A DNA stretch of 8,411 bases, taken from assembly GCA_028276145.1 (NCBI GenBank), contig JAPYWX010000062.1, positions 1-8,411 of the forward strand, given 5' to 3'. Below the pieces are notes generated by a model that searched no databases, was not told where the DNA came from, and saw nothing but the letters and a program-made list of their open reading frames with translations. A program made the position numbers and the translations under genes. How positions within the stretch are numbered: position 1 is the stretch's first letter; each line of letters begins with the position of its first letter. This DNA is from Spirochaetota bacterium (GTDB taxonomy: Bacteria > Spirochaetota > Brevinematia > DTOW01). Below, piece by piece: positions 1 through 7,461 of the stretch.

Positions 1-71
1 TCTTGTACTGGATCATAAACATCAAAAATTAAGTTTGGTACTTTGTCACCAACCTTCAAAACCTCTGTCAT
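1..71 (-). CDS. Peroxiredoxin (AhpC/TSA family), N-terminal fragment
   Basis: Only the first 23 codons are in the window; the gene continues past base 1. The translated start is MTEVLKVGDKVPNLIFDVYD followed by PVQ. The pattern 'l.vGdkaPdf.f.vydp' is the usual opening of AhpC-type 2-Cys peroxiredoxins, thiol peroxidases that reduce hydrogen peroxide and organic hydroperoxides in the cytoplasm. The catalytic Cys motif (PxxFxxVCPTE) would lie beyond the window, so the subtype cannot be assigned. The ATG at 69-71 is preceded by a strong purine run, AAGGGGGG (minus strand, 82-75), a good Shine-Dalgarno site. A clear promoter lies at 102-130, giving a leader of about 24 nt. Family membership rests on about 20 residues, so it is likely but not certain. 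Confidence 0.72.
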   Translation of the reverse strand, partial: MTEVLKVGDKVPNLIFDVYDPVQ

Positions 72-101
72 AAGCCCCCCTTAAAATACTATAATTTAAA
101 T

Positions 102-130
102 ATGATACAAAATATATAGACAAAAGTCAA
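102..130 (-). promoter_or_regulatory. Sigma-70-type promoter of the peroxiredoxin gene
   Basis: On the minus strand TTGACT (130-125) is followed after exactly 17 bases by TATCAT (107-102). Both hexamers match the consensus at five of six positions. Transcription should start near base 95, about 24 nt before the ATG at 71. It shows that the peroxiredoxin gene is not dependent on read-through from proS. No convincing PerR or OxyR operator is visible beside it. Confidence 0.7.
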
Positions 131-208
131 GACGAATGGAGGGTATTGAAAAATTCAACTTTTCTTGAGTTTACTTGAGCAAATAATTACTCGAAGTAGT
201 GTCTTCTC

Positions 209-250
209 ATTTGAGTACTTTTAAGGAGCGAAGAGAGGCTTTGCCTCTCT
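209..250. repeat. Stem-loop copy related to the 7377-7740 hairpin array
   Basis: Bases 232-239 (AGAGAGGC) and 243-250 (GCCTCTCT) form a perfect 8-bp stem with a TTT loop. Just before it, 211-230 reads ttgagtacttttaaggagcg. That resembles ttgagtact...taag...ggagcg at 7475-7502, and the arms GAGAGG/CCTCTCT recur at 7414-7419/7426-7432. It lies 24 nt beyond the proS stop. In the minus direction it is not followed by a T-run, so it is better read as a member of the dispersed hairpin family than as a standard intrinsic terminator. A second, bulged stem-loop lies next to it (ACTTGAG 173-179 with CTCgAAGT 190-197). Confidence 0.6.
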
Positions 251-273
251 AGGTTATTAAGTGTATAAAAAGT

Positions 274-2007
274 CTAAGCCTCGTATTTTTTGTACTCTTC
301 CTTAATTATTGAGATAATCTCGTCTACTGCTTCACTGACAGGTATTTCGTAAGTTTGTCCGTTATCCCTTCTTTTTACCTCTATTTTGTTTTCGTTTATT
401 GCTTTTTTACCTACTATGATTTTGAATGGTATTCCCATGAGGTCTAAATCGTTCATTCTGACACCTACGGTTTCGTCTCTATCATCTATGGCTACATCAA
501 CATTTTTACTCAAAAGTTCTTCGTAAATTTTGTTTGATATTTCCATTATTTTTTCATCTTTTGTTGCTATTGGAACTATTACGCATTCAAAAGGTGCTAT
601 TGTTATTGGCCATATTATCCCCTTTTCATCATTACTTGTTTCTATAACTGCTGCTATAGTTCTATCGACTCCTATACCGTAACACCCCATTATAGGGTGT
701 ATTCTGTTACCGCTTTTATCGAGAACAGTAACATTCATAGACTCTGTATATTTATAGCCAAGCTTAAATATGTGTCCTACTTCTATCCCTTTTGTTTCCT
801 CGAGACTACCACCACAATTCTTACATATATCGCCAGCCTTTGCAGTCCTGATATCGGCAAATTCCTTGACTTCGAAATCTCTGTTGATGTTGACATTTAT
901 TATGTGCTTATCGGTTTTGTTTGCTCCGGTTATAGCGTTCTTTATGTTTTTAATTGAGAAGTCTCCTATAACTCTTATTTCTTTCTTTAGACCTACAGGA
1001 CCAGCAAATCCAACCTTTGCACCTGTTACTTCTTCTATGATTTCAGGAGTGGCTAGTTCTAATTCGGCGGCACCTAGGTAATTTTTCAACTTTACTTCGT
1101 TTATGTCCAAATCTCCCCTTATAAGTACAGCTACAGGTTTACCGTCAGCCATGTATATTATGGTTTTTATGAATTTCTTAGGGGAGGTATTAAAGAATTT
1201 AGTTAGGTCCTCTATTGTAAAAACGTTTGGTGTATCAACCTCTTTAAGTTCTCCCATTGTTTCATTTTCAACTACGTCGTCGTCCTTTAAGATTGATTCT
1301 GCTCTTTCAACATTTGCGTAGTAATTACAAGTAGGGCAATGGATTATTGTAGCTTCGCCTACTGAAGAGAATACCATGAATTCTTCACTTCTTGTACCCC
1401 CCATGCTCCCGACGTCAGCCTCTACAGGCAGAGCGTTAAGTCCAACTCTTTTGAATATTCTTATATAAGCTTCTCTCATTTTGTTGTAGCTTTCATCTAG
1501 CCCTTTCTCGTCAATGTCAAACGAGTATGCATCCTTCATAGTAAATTCTCTGCACCTCATTACTCCGAACCTTGGCCTTATTTCATCTCTAAACTTCTTC
1601 GCGATTTGGTAGAGTGTCAAGGGGAGTTGTTTGTAAGAACTTACAGTTCTTCTGACGATATCGGTAAATGCTTCTTCATGCGTAGGACCAAGCACAAGCC
1701 AATTATCCTTTCTATCCTTTATTCTTATCATTTCCTTGCCCATAATGTCATATCTGCCACTTTCAATCCATAGGCTAGCAGGTGTAAGTATTGTAGGTAG
1801 TACTTCTATTGCTCCGGCTCTGTTCATTTCCTCTCTTATTATATTTACAACCTTGTTGTAAACTCTGAAGCCTATCGGCAGATAGCCGTATAAACCACTT
1901 TCTTCCTTGTACACTAGTCCGGCTCTAATCATAAGCTTGTGGCTTATTACCTCGGCGTCTTTAGGGTCTTCCCTTAAAGTGAATATAAGGTATTTGCTGA
2001 ACCTCAT
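274..2007 (-). CDS. proS: Proline--tRNA ligase, bacterial type with editing insertion
   Basis: Charges tRNA-Pro with proline in the cytoplasm. The 577-residue length fits the bacterial ProS form. The N-terminus (MRFSKYLIFTLREDPKDAEV) is the standard opening. Class II features are clear: GPTHEEA at 107-113, motif 2 at about 138-163 (KFRDEIRPRFGVMR...REF.MKDAYSF), and motif 3 at about 440-455 (MGCYGIGVDR). Between motifs 2 and 3, about 224-395, sits the INS editing domain that clears Ala-tRNA-Pro; K281 in FIKTIIY is in the place expected for the editing lysine. Cys pairs CPTC (224-227) and CKNC (395-398) flank the insertion and could hold a metal, as in several bacterial ProS. The anticodon-binding domain fills about 470-577. 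The start has a good SD, GGAGAAAG (minus strand, 2018-2011). Its own promoter was not convincingly found. Confidence 0.97.
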   Translation of the reverse strand: MRFSKYLIFTLREDPKDAEVISHKLMIRAGLVYKEESGLYGYLPIGFRVYNKVVNIIREEMNRAGAIEVLPTILTPASLWIESGRYDIMGKEMIRIKDRKDNWLVLGPTHEEAFTDIVRRTVSSYKQLPLTLYQIAKKFRDEIRPRFGVMRCREFTMKDAYSFDIDEKGLDESYNKMREAYIRIFKRVGLNALPVEADVGSMGGTRSEEFMVFSSVGEATIIHCPTCNYYANVERAESILKDDDVVENETMGELKEVDTPNVFTIEDLTKFFNTSPKKFIKTIIYMADGKPVAVLIRGDLDINEVKLKNYLGAAELELATPEIIEEVTGAKVGFAGPVGLKKEIRVIGDFSIKNIKNAITGANKTDKHIINVNINRDFEVKEFADIRTAKAGDICKNCGGSLEETKGIEVGHIFKLGYKYTESMNVTVLDKSGNRIHPIMGCYGIGVDRTIAAVIETSNDEKGIIWPITIAPFECVIVPIATKDEKIMEISNKIYEELLSKNVDVAIDDRDETVGVRMNDLDLMGIPFKIIVGKKAINENKIEVKRRDNGQTYEIPVSEAVDEIISIIKEEYKKYEA

Positions 2008-2112
2008 AATCTTTCTCCATAATTTGAAATTAATTTTCAGAAATAAACAACTCTATTTTCAAAAATGCTGAGTAAGATGCATTGCCTCTCAAGTGGTAAC
2101 GAGGTGAATTTT

Positions 2113-2118
2113 TATTAT
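2113..2118 (+). promoter_or_regulatory. Possible -10 element of hom, giving a very short leader
   Basis: TATTAT lies 12 nt before the preferred hom ATG at 2131. It would place the transcript start near 2125, only a few bases from the start codon. No good -35 hexamer is present 16-19 bases upstream (that spot reads caagtg), so the promoter call is weak. No Shine-Dalgarno-like sequence precedes the ATG at normal distance; the nearest purine-rich block, gaggtg, is at 2101-2106, about 24 nt away. Confidence 0.3.
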
Positions 2119-2130
2119 AGAATAGTTGTT

Positions 2131-3426
2131 ATGGCTAGGAGTGTCAAGGTTGGTGTTATAGGTTTTGGAACTGTTGGTGGTGGGGTTGTTGACATACTTC
2201 AACAAAACAGGGAACTAATAAAAAACAGAACAGGAGTTAATATTGAACTCAAAAGTGTAGTTAGTAAGAATTTTTCTAATGTTGGGGTTGAGATACTTTA
2301 TGCAAAAAAGCTAAGTGATTACAACGATGTTATAAACGATGAAGAGATAGATATAGTTGTTGAGCTTGTTGGAGGAATAGATGTACCATTTGATATAATA
2401 TCAAAAGCTATTTCCAAAAAAAAGAGTGTAGTTACAGCTAACAAGGCACTTTTAGCGGAAAGAGGGCATATTCTATTCAGAATGGCTGAAGAGAATGGAG
2501 TAACAATAGGGTTTGAAGCAAGTGTAGCAGGAGGAATACCAATAATAAGGTCAATAGCCGATGCAATGGTAGGGGACAAGGTAAGCGAAATATTGGGAAT
2601 CCTCAATGGTACTACAAACTTCATTCTAACAAAAATGTTTGAAGAAAATATAGAGTTTGAGGAAGCTCTTAAGGAGGCGCAAAGGCTAGGATTTGCTGAG
2701 GCTGACCCTTCACTGGATATAGATGGTATAGACACAGCACACAAAATTACTATACTCTCACAACTTGCTTTCAACACTTTTGTAGATTTCAACTCCGTAC
2801 ATATCGAGGGGATAAGAAATATATCACTGATGGATATCAAATATGCGTATGAAATGGGATTTGTACTAAAGCTACTGGGTATAGCGAAACTTGATGATGA
2901 CGGTAAGGTTGAGATAAGAGTTCACCCGGCTCTTATAAGCAAAGATAATCAATTAGCATCTGTTAAAAATGAGTATAATGGGGTTTTGGTCAAAAGCAAG
3001 AACTTAGGTATAACAATGTATTACGGTAAAGGAGCGGGGAGATATCCGACGGCTGTTTCTGTGGTTTCTGATATCGTTGAAATAGCTAAAAACTTGGATA
3101 ATCCGAGAAGAGTAAACAAGATTTCTCATTTCACGGAAAGAGAAGTGAAGCCGATGGGAGATATACTTTCTAAGTATTATCTCAGGTTCCTGGTTATAGA
3201 TAAGCCTGGAGTTCTCAGTATCATTTCAAAAATCCTTGGTGATAACAATATAAGCATAGCATCTGTGATACAGAAGGAGGTTATGCCTCACGAGTTTGTG
3301 CCTCTTGTGATGGTTACACACCATGCAAAAGAAAAAGATTTGATGAAAGCAGTTGCAGAAATTAATAGCTTGAATGTAGTAAAAGGTAGTGGTGCAGTAA
3401 TAAGAATAGTAGATGATCTAAAATAG
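2131..3426 (+). CDS. hom: Homoserine dehydrogenase with C-terminal ACT domain
   Basis: Reduces L-aspartate-4-semialdehyde to homoserine with NAD(P)H, the branch step to threonine and methionine. From the ATG at 2131 the protein has 431 residues, the normal monofunctional length. The N-terminal Rossmann motif is VGVIGFGTVGGGVV (about residues 6-19). Further signatures are TANKALLA, FEASVAGGIP, LNGTTNFI, FAEADPSLDIDG.D and YYGKGAGRYPTA, the last carrying the conserved lysine region. An ACT domain follows (about 358-431, LRFLVIDKPGVLSIISKIL), which in this family usually gives feedback control by threonine. The open frame extends up to an ATG at 2065, but those 22 extra residues (MLSKMHCLSSGNEV...) match nothing in the family and overlap the likely promoter, so 2131 is preferred. 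Neither start has an SD. thrB and thrC are not next to it. Confidence 0.95.
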   Translation: MARSVKVGVIGFGTVGGGVVDILQQNRELIKNRTGVNIELKSVVSKNFSNVGVEILYAKKLSDYNDVINDEEIDIVVELVGGIDVPFDIISKAISKKKSVVTANKALLAERGHILFRMAEENGVTIGFEASVAGGIPIIRSIADAMVGDKVSEILGILNGTTNFILTKMFEENIEFEEALKEAQRLGFAEADPSLDIDGIDTAHKITILSQLAFNTFVDFNSVHIEGIRNISLMDIKYAYEMGFVLKLLGIAKLDDDGKVEIRVHPALISKDNQLASVKNEYNGVLVKSKNLGITMYYGKGAGRYPTAVSVVSDIVEIAKNLDNPRRVNKISHFTEREVKPMGDILSKYYLRFLVIDKPGVLSIISKILGDNNISIASVIQKEVMPHEFVPLVMVTHHAKEKDLMKAVAEINSLNVVKGSGAVIRIVDDLK

Positions 3427-3438
3427 ATTCTAAAACTA

Positions 3439-3468
3439 TTGTAAATTTCATACCGAAATTGTTATATT
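3439..3468 (+). promoter_or_regulatory. Probable promoter of the mcsA-like gene
   Basis: TTGTAA (3439-3444) and TATATT (3463-3468) are 18 bases apart. Expected start is near 3475, just at the purine run AGAGGG (3475-3480) that serves as SD for the ATG at 3489. The same -35 hexamer, TTGTAA, occurs in the 4194-4222 promoter. hom read-through into this gene remains possible because no terminator is visible in the 62-nt gap. Confidence 0.5.
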
Positions 3469-3488
3469 ATTTATAGAGGGATAGAGAG

Positions 3489-4040
3489 ATGCTATGCTCG
3501 ATATGTGGTAAGAATGAGAGTATAGTGACTATTTCGTTTGCTTTGGGTAACGAAACTCAGTCTATTTATATATGTGAAGAGTGCATGAATAAGTTCGGTT
3601 TGTCGATGGATAAGATAAGCGAATTTGTTACATCGGTACTGGAAGATTTACAGGAAGAAGAAGTTGATAAGAAGAAAGATATAACAGTATTTCAAAAACT
3701 TCTAGATACTATAGCTAATAGTAAATCTTCAGAAGAAGAATTCAAAGCAATGAATTTTAGCAAGGAAACAGAAAAAAGGTGCCCTGTTTGTAAGAGTACT
3801 GAAAAAGATATCCTTTCAACTGGACATTTTAGATGTATGAGTTGCTTTGAAACTTTCAAAGATAAACTAGCTAAGAAGGTATCAATGTTCAATGGTAATG
3901 TTCCTAGAGCTTACATGTTAATGTGGCTAGATGAGAAATTCAAGCATTACCTAAAAGGTAAGCTTGATGTTGCAGTAATAAAGGAAGACTTCGAAAGAGC
4001 TTCACAGATAAAGAAAATCATTGATAGAATATCTAAGTAG
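3489..4040 (+). CDS. McsA-like protein: two zinc-finger pairs plus UVR motif
   Basis: The 183-residue protein has the layout of McsA/YacH. Four CxxC knuckles are visible: C3/C6, C29/C32, C98/C101 and C116/C119, the last inside TGHFRCMSCFETF, which matches the McsA pattern 'G.lgC..CY..F'. A UVR (UvrB/UvrC-type) motif closes the protein at about 160-182 (AVIKEDFERASQIKKIIDRI). In Firmicutes McsA activates the protein-arginine kinase McsB and supports ClpC and CtsR control. Here no mcsB, ctsR or clpC is adjacent, so that role cannot be assumed; UVR-containing relatives of unknown role exist in many phyla. The middle (about 45-95) is charged and probably helical. The start ATG has AGAGGG eight bases upstream and its own promoter. 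There is no obvious terminator downstream. Confidence 0.8.
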   Translation: MLCSICGKNESIVTISFALGNETQSIYICEECMNKFGLSMDKISEFVTSVLEDLQEEEVDKKKDITVFQKLLDTIANSKSSEEEFKAMNFSKETEKRCPVCKSTEKDILSTGHFRCMSCFETFKDKLAKKVSMFNGNVPRAYMLMWLDEKFKHYLKGKLDVAVIKEDFERASQIKKIIDRISK

Positions 4041-4193
4041 GAACTAGATTACTCTGGTTTGTTCAGGAATTAGTTTTAGTAATAGGAAGAGAAAGTGATT
4101 TAGTAGGATTCGAAAGTCATTATACGAAGAATATGTAGCAGTTGGGAAGTGTTCATCTCTTAGAAAAAATTCTTTGGAAGTAGTCTTTGTATT
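4041..4193. other. Gene-free spacer between the mcsA-like gene and the 4240 operon
   Basis: No open frame of useful length, no SD-start pair, no convincing stem-loop with T-run and no tRNA-like fold was seen here. With the promoter at 4194-4222 the whole gap is 199 bases. A weak pairing (AGAA...TTCT, about 4162-4173) is the only structure noted. Confidence 0.5.
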
Positions 4194-4222
4194 TTGTAAT
4201 TTTGGTTTTATCGTTTTATAAT
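4194..4222 (+). promoter_or_regulatory. Strong promoter of the 4240-7376 operon
   Basis: TTGTAA (4194-4199), a 17-base spacer, then a perfect TATAAT (4217-4222). Transcription should start near 4229-4230, leaving only about 10 nt before the ATG at 4240. There is no SD in that interval. An ATG at 4230 opens a frame that stops after seven codons, so 4240 is the true start. Confidence 0.75.
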
Positions 4223-4239
4223 ACCGATCATGTTAATAT

Positions 4240-6051
4240 ATGCCATACGATAAGGAAGTATTAGAAAAGGCTAAAAAAATAGGGTTTTTTGAAAGGAAAC
4301 CGGATGCTGAATACCTCAAAGTAGATGAAAGGGAAAGACAAAAACTTGCTGAAAAGCTAAAAAAAGCAACATCGTCAACAAGTGTTGCTCCTAATACAAC
4401 AATCTCAGGTGGTATTGAGGTAGTTGAGTTACCAGTGAGAAACAATGAAATTCTAAATGTACAACTGACGTTCTGGGATAGGTTGATAATGTTTATAATT
4501 TCTTTGTTAGGGTTGGGGACTCAGGAAGAGTACAAGAAAAACAAAGCATTAAAAATGATAGAGCAAAGGTTAAAAAGGTCAAAGCCTGTAATGGTTGATT
4601 TCTCGAGGAGGTACTTATCAGGTAACTTTGGTAAAGTAATTCTTTCACTATACGATCAAGCAAAAGTTCTTAGGACTATCTTTGACATATTCCTGAATAA
4701 CGAAAATATCTGGAAAGGGGTGGGAGTAGAAAAATCTTCTTGTGAATATCTCTTTGAGACTATAACCAATCTAGAGAGTGTTGTTGAAGATTACAAGAAC
4801 TTAAACCAAAACATTAGAAGTATCGTTGGCAAAACAAACAGTCTGAAAACAGCTCTCAAAATTGCAGAAGATGAAATAAGTAGAGTACTCAAGGCTATAC
4901 CTCAAGAATTAGTACAAAGAGCGAACAATATATTCAATACTTTGATGAAATTTAGAGAATTTGCATTCTTTGACTTTGAAACAATAGTTAGGAAATTTAC
5001 TCTTAGTTCAGAACTTAAAGGAGGTTCAATATCATTTAAGCCTGTTTCGCCTCAGGGGTTAATTAACCACTTAAAGGATTTGGAAAGTATACTTTTGTCT
5101 CTAGAACTAGATAATCTTTATGTTTATGAATACATCAAGTTAATGGTAAATTATGTTGAGCTTTTTACTCCTTCAGCTAAGGAAATGGGAGAGATAAAAC
5201 AGAAAATAAACGAAGAATTCTTCAATAGCCTAAGGGATAAGATAAATAAGTTAATGATAACAGATGTTATATCAGTTATAGCCAATGACCCTACTCATAA
5301 ACCTTTTGTTATAAAAACCTCATATTCTCTATTCAACGAGTTCACGAATGTTCTGATGGACAAGTATAAAAGAATAATAGTCACCTTGATGGAAGAAAAA
5401 AATAGCAAACTCATAGAGAAGTACCTTACCATGATGTTTGGTAAGCCTATAGAAATCCCTGAGTTTGGCATATACTCAACTAATGTCAGTAAACTTTTCT
5501 CGAAGTATGGCTTACCAATGTTTCTGTACAGTAAGGCTGTGGGTGTAACTAGTTTGTTTGTTAAGGAAGTATGGGAATCTTATCTAGCTACAACGCTAAA
5601 CACACTAATAGTGAGTGGGAACTTTTCAGAAAAGTCTTTACAAAAGACATTGTCAGAGCTTTATGCAAAGGTTGAGCCAGTTGTTGCCAAAATGAATAGT
5701 TTTATAAAGGCAGTTGAACAAGGTGGTGAATACCATGTGCTTCTTTCTAGATTCATATCTAATCCTTCTCTGATGCTAAACGAATCGAACAAAAAGATAA
5801 TAGAGAGAAAAGTACTCATAATTAATAGTGTAGCCTATGAGTTCTTAGAAGCTATGAGGGATATATTTAGTGGGATACATAAAATTCTGTCATTTGTTGT
5901 TGAGGATATATACGCACCATTCCCTAAGGTAGTTGTAAATATACACAAGATTGGGGGTATGAGTAATAGAAACCTTATTGAGAATTTGGAGAAGTCTGTT
6001 GAAAAACTCAATGGGTATGTCTCAATACTAAAGTTATTCATAGAAGAATAA
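4240..6051 (+). CDS. Uncharacterised helical protein, resembles spirochaete DUF5312
   Basis: I do not recognise a function. The 603-residue product is largely helical and charged. After a lysine/glutamate-rich N-terminus (1-45) and a low-complexity Ser/Thr stretch (about 43-57), a short hydrophobic amphipathic patch follows (about 76-93, LTFWDRLIMFIISLLGLG), then KMIEQRLKRSKP and a conserved-looking region about 115-150 (RRYLSGNFGKVILSLYDQAK). The 'fwDRLi.fi.sl' patch followed by such a segment is what I recall of DUF5312, a spirochaete family of unknown role; this is recollection, not a search. The patch is too short to be a sure membrane span, and no signal peptide is seen, so a cytoplasmic or membrane-associated location is likely. 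The start is fixed by an in-frame TAA at 4234-4236 directly upstream. It is the first gene of an operon with archease (5-nt gap) and an MCE protein. No SD precedes it. Confidence 0.55.
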   Translation: MPYDKEVLEKAKKIGFFERKPDAEYLKVDERERQKLAEKLKKATSSTSVAPNTTISGGIEVVELPVRNNEILNVQLTFWDRLIMFIISLLGLGTQEEYKKNKALKMIEQRLKRSKPVMVDFSRRYLSGNFGKVILSLYDQAKVLRTIFDIFLNNENIWKGVGVEKSSCEYLFETITNLESVVEDYKNLNQNIRSIVGKTNSLKTALKIAEDEISRVLKAIPQELVQRANNIFNTLMKFREFAFFDFETIVRKFTLSSELKGGSISFKPVSPQGLINHLKDLESILLSLELDNLYVYEYIKLMVNYVELFTPSAKEMGEIKQKINEEFFNSLRDKINKLMITDVISVIANDPTHKPFVIKTSYSLFNEFTNVLMDKYKRIIVTLMEEKNSKLIEKYLTMMFGKPIEIPEFGIYSTNVSKLFSKYGLPMFLYSKAVGVTSLFVKEVWESYLATTLNTLIVSGNFSEKSLQKTLSELYAKVEPVVAKMNSFIKAVEQGGEYHVLLSRFISNPSLMLNESNKKIIERKVLIINSVAYEFLEAMRDIFSGIHKILSFVVEDIYAPFPKVVVNIHKIGGMSNRNLIENLEKSVEKLNGYVSILKLFIEE

Positions 6052-6056
6052 GGAAT

Positions 6057-6488
6057 ATGAGGGAATTAAATATTTTGGATCACACAGCAGACATAATGAT
6101 AGAGGGAATTGGTGAGACTTTGGAAGAAGCTTTTGAGGCAATAGCCTTGGCTTTGGTAAGCGTTATGGTTGATATGAAAAGCATAAAAAATAAATACAGG
6201 TTAAGTGGAGAAGTCAAAACAGAAAGCAGAGACCTTGTGGATCTTCTTGTTGATTTTTTGAACAAGTTAATTTTCTTAAAGGATGCTAAAAAATTCATTT
6301 TTAACGATATAAAAGTAAGAATAAAGGAAGAAGGTAATAGCCTTGTTGCGAAATTTGAACTAAAAGGAGATTATTATACTGGTGGTGAATATGAGTTCAG
6401 TATAGATGTTAAAGGAGCTAGCTATAGTGCTGCTAAAGTAGAAAAGATTGGTGATAGATATATTTGTAGATGTGTAGTTGATGTGTAG
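6057..6488 (+). CDS. Archease, RtcB tRNA-ligase activator
   Basis: Archease promotes guanylylation and turnover of the RtcB RNA ligase, which seals 2',3'-cyclic phosphate or 3'-phosphate ends with 5'-OH ends. The 143-residue length is typical. The start MRELNILDHTADIMIEGIGE fits the family's 'DHTAD' hallmark. Candidate metal-binding acidic residues are D12 (HTAD), D39 (MVD) and the penultimate D142 (VVDV); the tail segment VKGASYSAAKVEK...RCVVDV corresponds to the usual 'vKAvTYh.l.v' strand. rtcB is not in the window. The ATG follows the previous stop by 5 nt, and the only SD-like run, AAGGAA (6050-6055), overlaps that stop and sits unusually close to the ATG, which suggests translational coupling. 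Confidence 0.9.
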   Translation: MRELNILDHTADIMIEGIGETLEEAFEAIALALVSVMVDMKSIKNKYRLSGEVKTESRDLVDLLVDFLNKLIFLKDAKKFIFNDIKVRIKEEGNSLVAKFELKGDYYTGGEYEFSIDVKGASYSAAKVEKIGDRYICRCVVDV

Positions 6489-6494
6489 GTGATT

Positions 6495-7376
6495 ATGGAA
6501 AGATACAAAGAAATCAGAATAGGAATAGTTGTAATTTTAGGACTTTTTGTGATAATCTTAGGTCTCTACCTAGCGGGTTCTTTACCTTTCTTTGAGAGAG
6601 GATACAGAATCTATGTTAAGTTCTCGTACCTGGGTAATCTACCTATAGGCGGAGGTGTTAAACTTGCAGGAGGAATAAAAGTAGGTACCATAGAATCAGT
6701 AAAAGAAAACCCGAAGGAAGGGGGCGTTATCGTTGTACTTAAGATAGATAAAAAATATAAAATAAACCGTGATGCAATATTTATAATTCAATCTACATCT
6801 CTAGTTGGTGAAAAATATATAGATATCATAAACTACACAGGTAACCCCCCATACCTGAGAGATGGCGATGTTGTTGAAGGGCAATCTGTAGGTTCGTTAA
6901 CAGAGGCTATCTCGGATATTTATGCTTTTTTCAAGAAAATAATTGGTAAAATCGAAAGTACACCAAATATAGGTAGTAGCCTTGACAGGTTAGTCCTTTC
7001 GATATATTACCTAGAAAAAATTCTAGAGGAGATAAATAAAAATAAAGAACATATTTCGTCATCGATAAAAGACGTATCAGAGATTACATCTACATTGAAA
7101 GTAGCTCTTGAAGATGCAAAAAGAGCTATCAAAGATATAAGCACAACGGCAAATAGCTTAGGTTCTTTGGAAATAAGAAAACTAAACAATGTGATAAGCT
7201 CACTTGAGTTTACAGTAAATCAAATAAACAAATCCATAACTAATACTAATTCTACTATAAGTGTTCTATTTGATGAGGAAGCAGGAAAGAGTTTAAGAAG
7301 AACAATAAGAAACCTCGAGATTTTCTCTAAAAAGATATCAGATGATCCTTCATCTCTAATAAAATTCTTTAAATAG
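6495..7376 (+). CDS. MCE/MlaD-family lipid-transport protein
   Basis: Periplasmic, inner-membrane-anchored substrate-binding subunit of an MCE (Mla-like) ABC lipid transporter. From the ATG at 6495 it has 293 residues. A single signal anchor lies at about 9-28 (IGIVVILGLFVIILGLYLAG). The MCE domain follows at about 37-115, with the hallmark 'f..l.nL..G..V...Gi.VG.V..v' seen as FSYLGNLPIGGGVKLAGGIKVGTIESV, then STSLVGEKYIDI. The rest (about 135-293) is a long helical, coiled-coil-like tail ending in DDPSSLIKFFK, a common MCE ending. A GTG at 6489 directly after the archease stop is in frame, but the ATG has the AGGTGA run (6487-6492) just upstream and is preferred. The permease (MlaE) and ATPase (MlaF) genes are not here. 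It is the last gene of the operon. Confidence 0.9.
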   Translation: MERYKEIRIGIVVILGLFVIILGLYLAGSLPFFERGYRIYVKFSYLGNLPIGGGVKLAGGIKVGTIESVKENPKEGGVIVVLKIDKKYKINRDAIFIIQSTSLVGEKYIDIINYTGNPPYLRDGDVVEGQSVGSLTEAISDIYAFFKKIIGKIESTPNIGSSLDRLVLSIYYLEKILEEINKNKEHISSSIKDVSEITSTLKVALEDAKRAIKDISTTANSLGSLEIRKLNNVISSLEFTVNQINKSITNTNSTISVLFDEEAGKSLRRTIRNLEIFSKKISDDPSSLIKFFK

Positions 7377-7461
7377 CCAAGTGCGTGCTTCGTAGCACTT
7401 CTATTAGAATTAGGAGAGGTGATAGCCTCTCTTAGAATTTTAGGGTGGGTGAGGTGCTTAT

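Noticed and set aside
91..103. PerR/Fur-type operator over the peroxiredoxin transcript start
   Set aside because: Only an 8-base palindrome (atttaaat, 94-101) is present, which is expected often in such AT-rich DNA; the longer PerR box symmetry is missing.
232..250. Intrinsic terminator of proS
   Set aside because: The stem is perfect, but no T-run follows in the minus direction (the sequence reads TTCGCTCC), and the same arms occur in the repeat array.
697..1321. Plus-strand open frames inside proS
   Set aside because: They overlap an unambiguous ProS on the other strand, have no SD or family features, and are shadows.
2022..2050. proS promoter (minus strand TTGTTT, 17 bases, TCAAAT)
   Set aside because: Both hexamers fit poorly; kept out of the feature list.
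2065..2130. hom starting at the upstream ATG 2065
   Set aside because: The added 22 residues do not fit the family, there is no SD, and they would overlap the likely -10 element at 2113-2118.
2319..2840. 173-residue minus-strand frame inside hom
   Set aside because: Serine/isoleucine-rich antisense translation of a well-conserved enzyme; no promoter or SD.
4041..4239. Small gene or RNA gene in the gap after the mcsA-like gene
   Set aside because: ATG and GTG codons there are closed by stops almost at once, and no tRNA arms or strong stem with T-run can be drawn.
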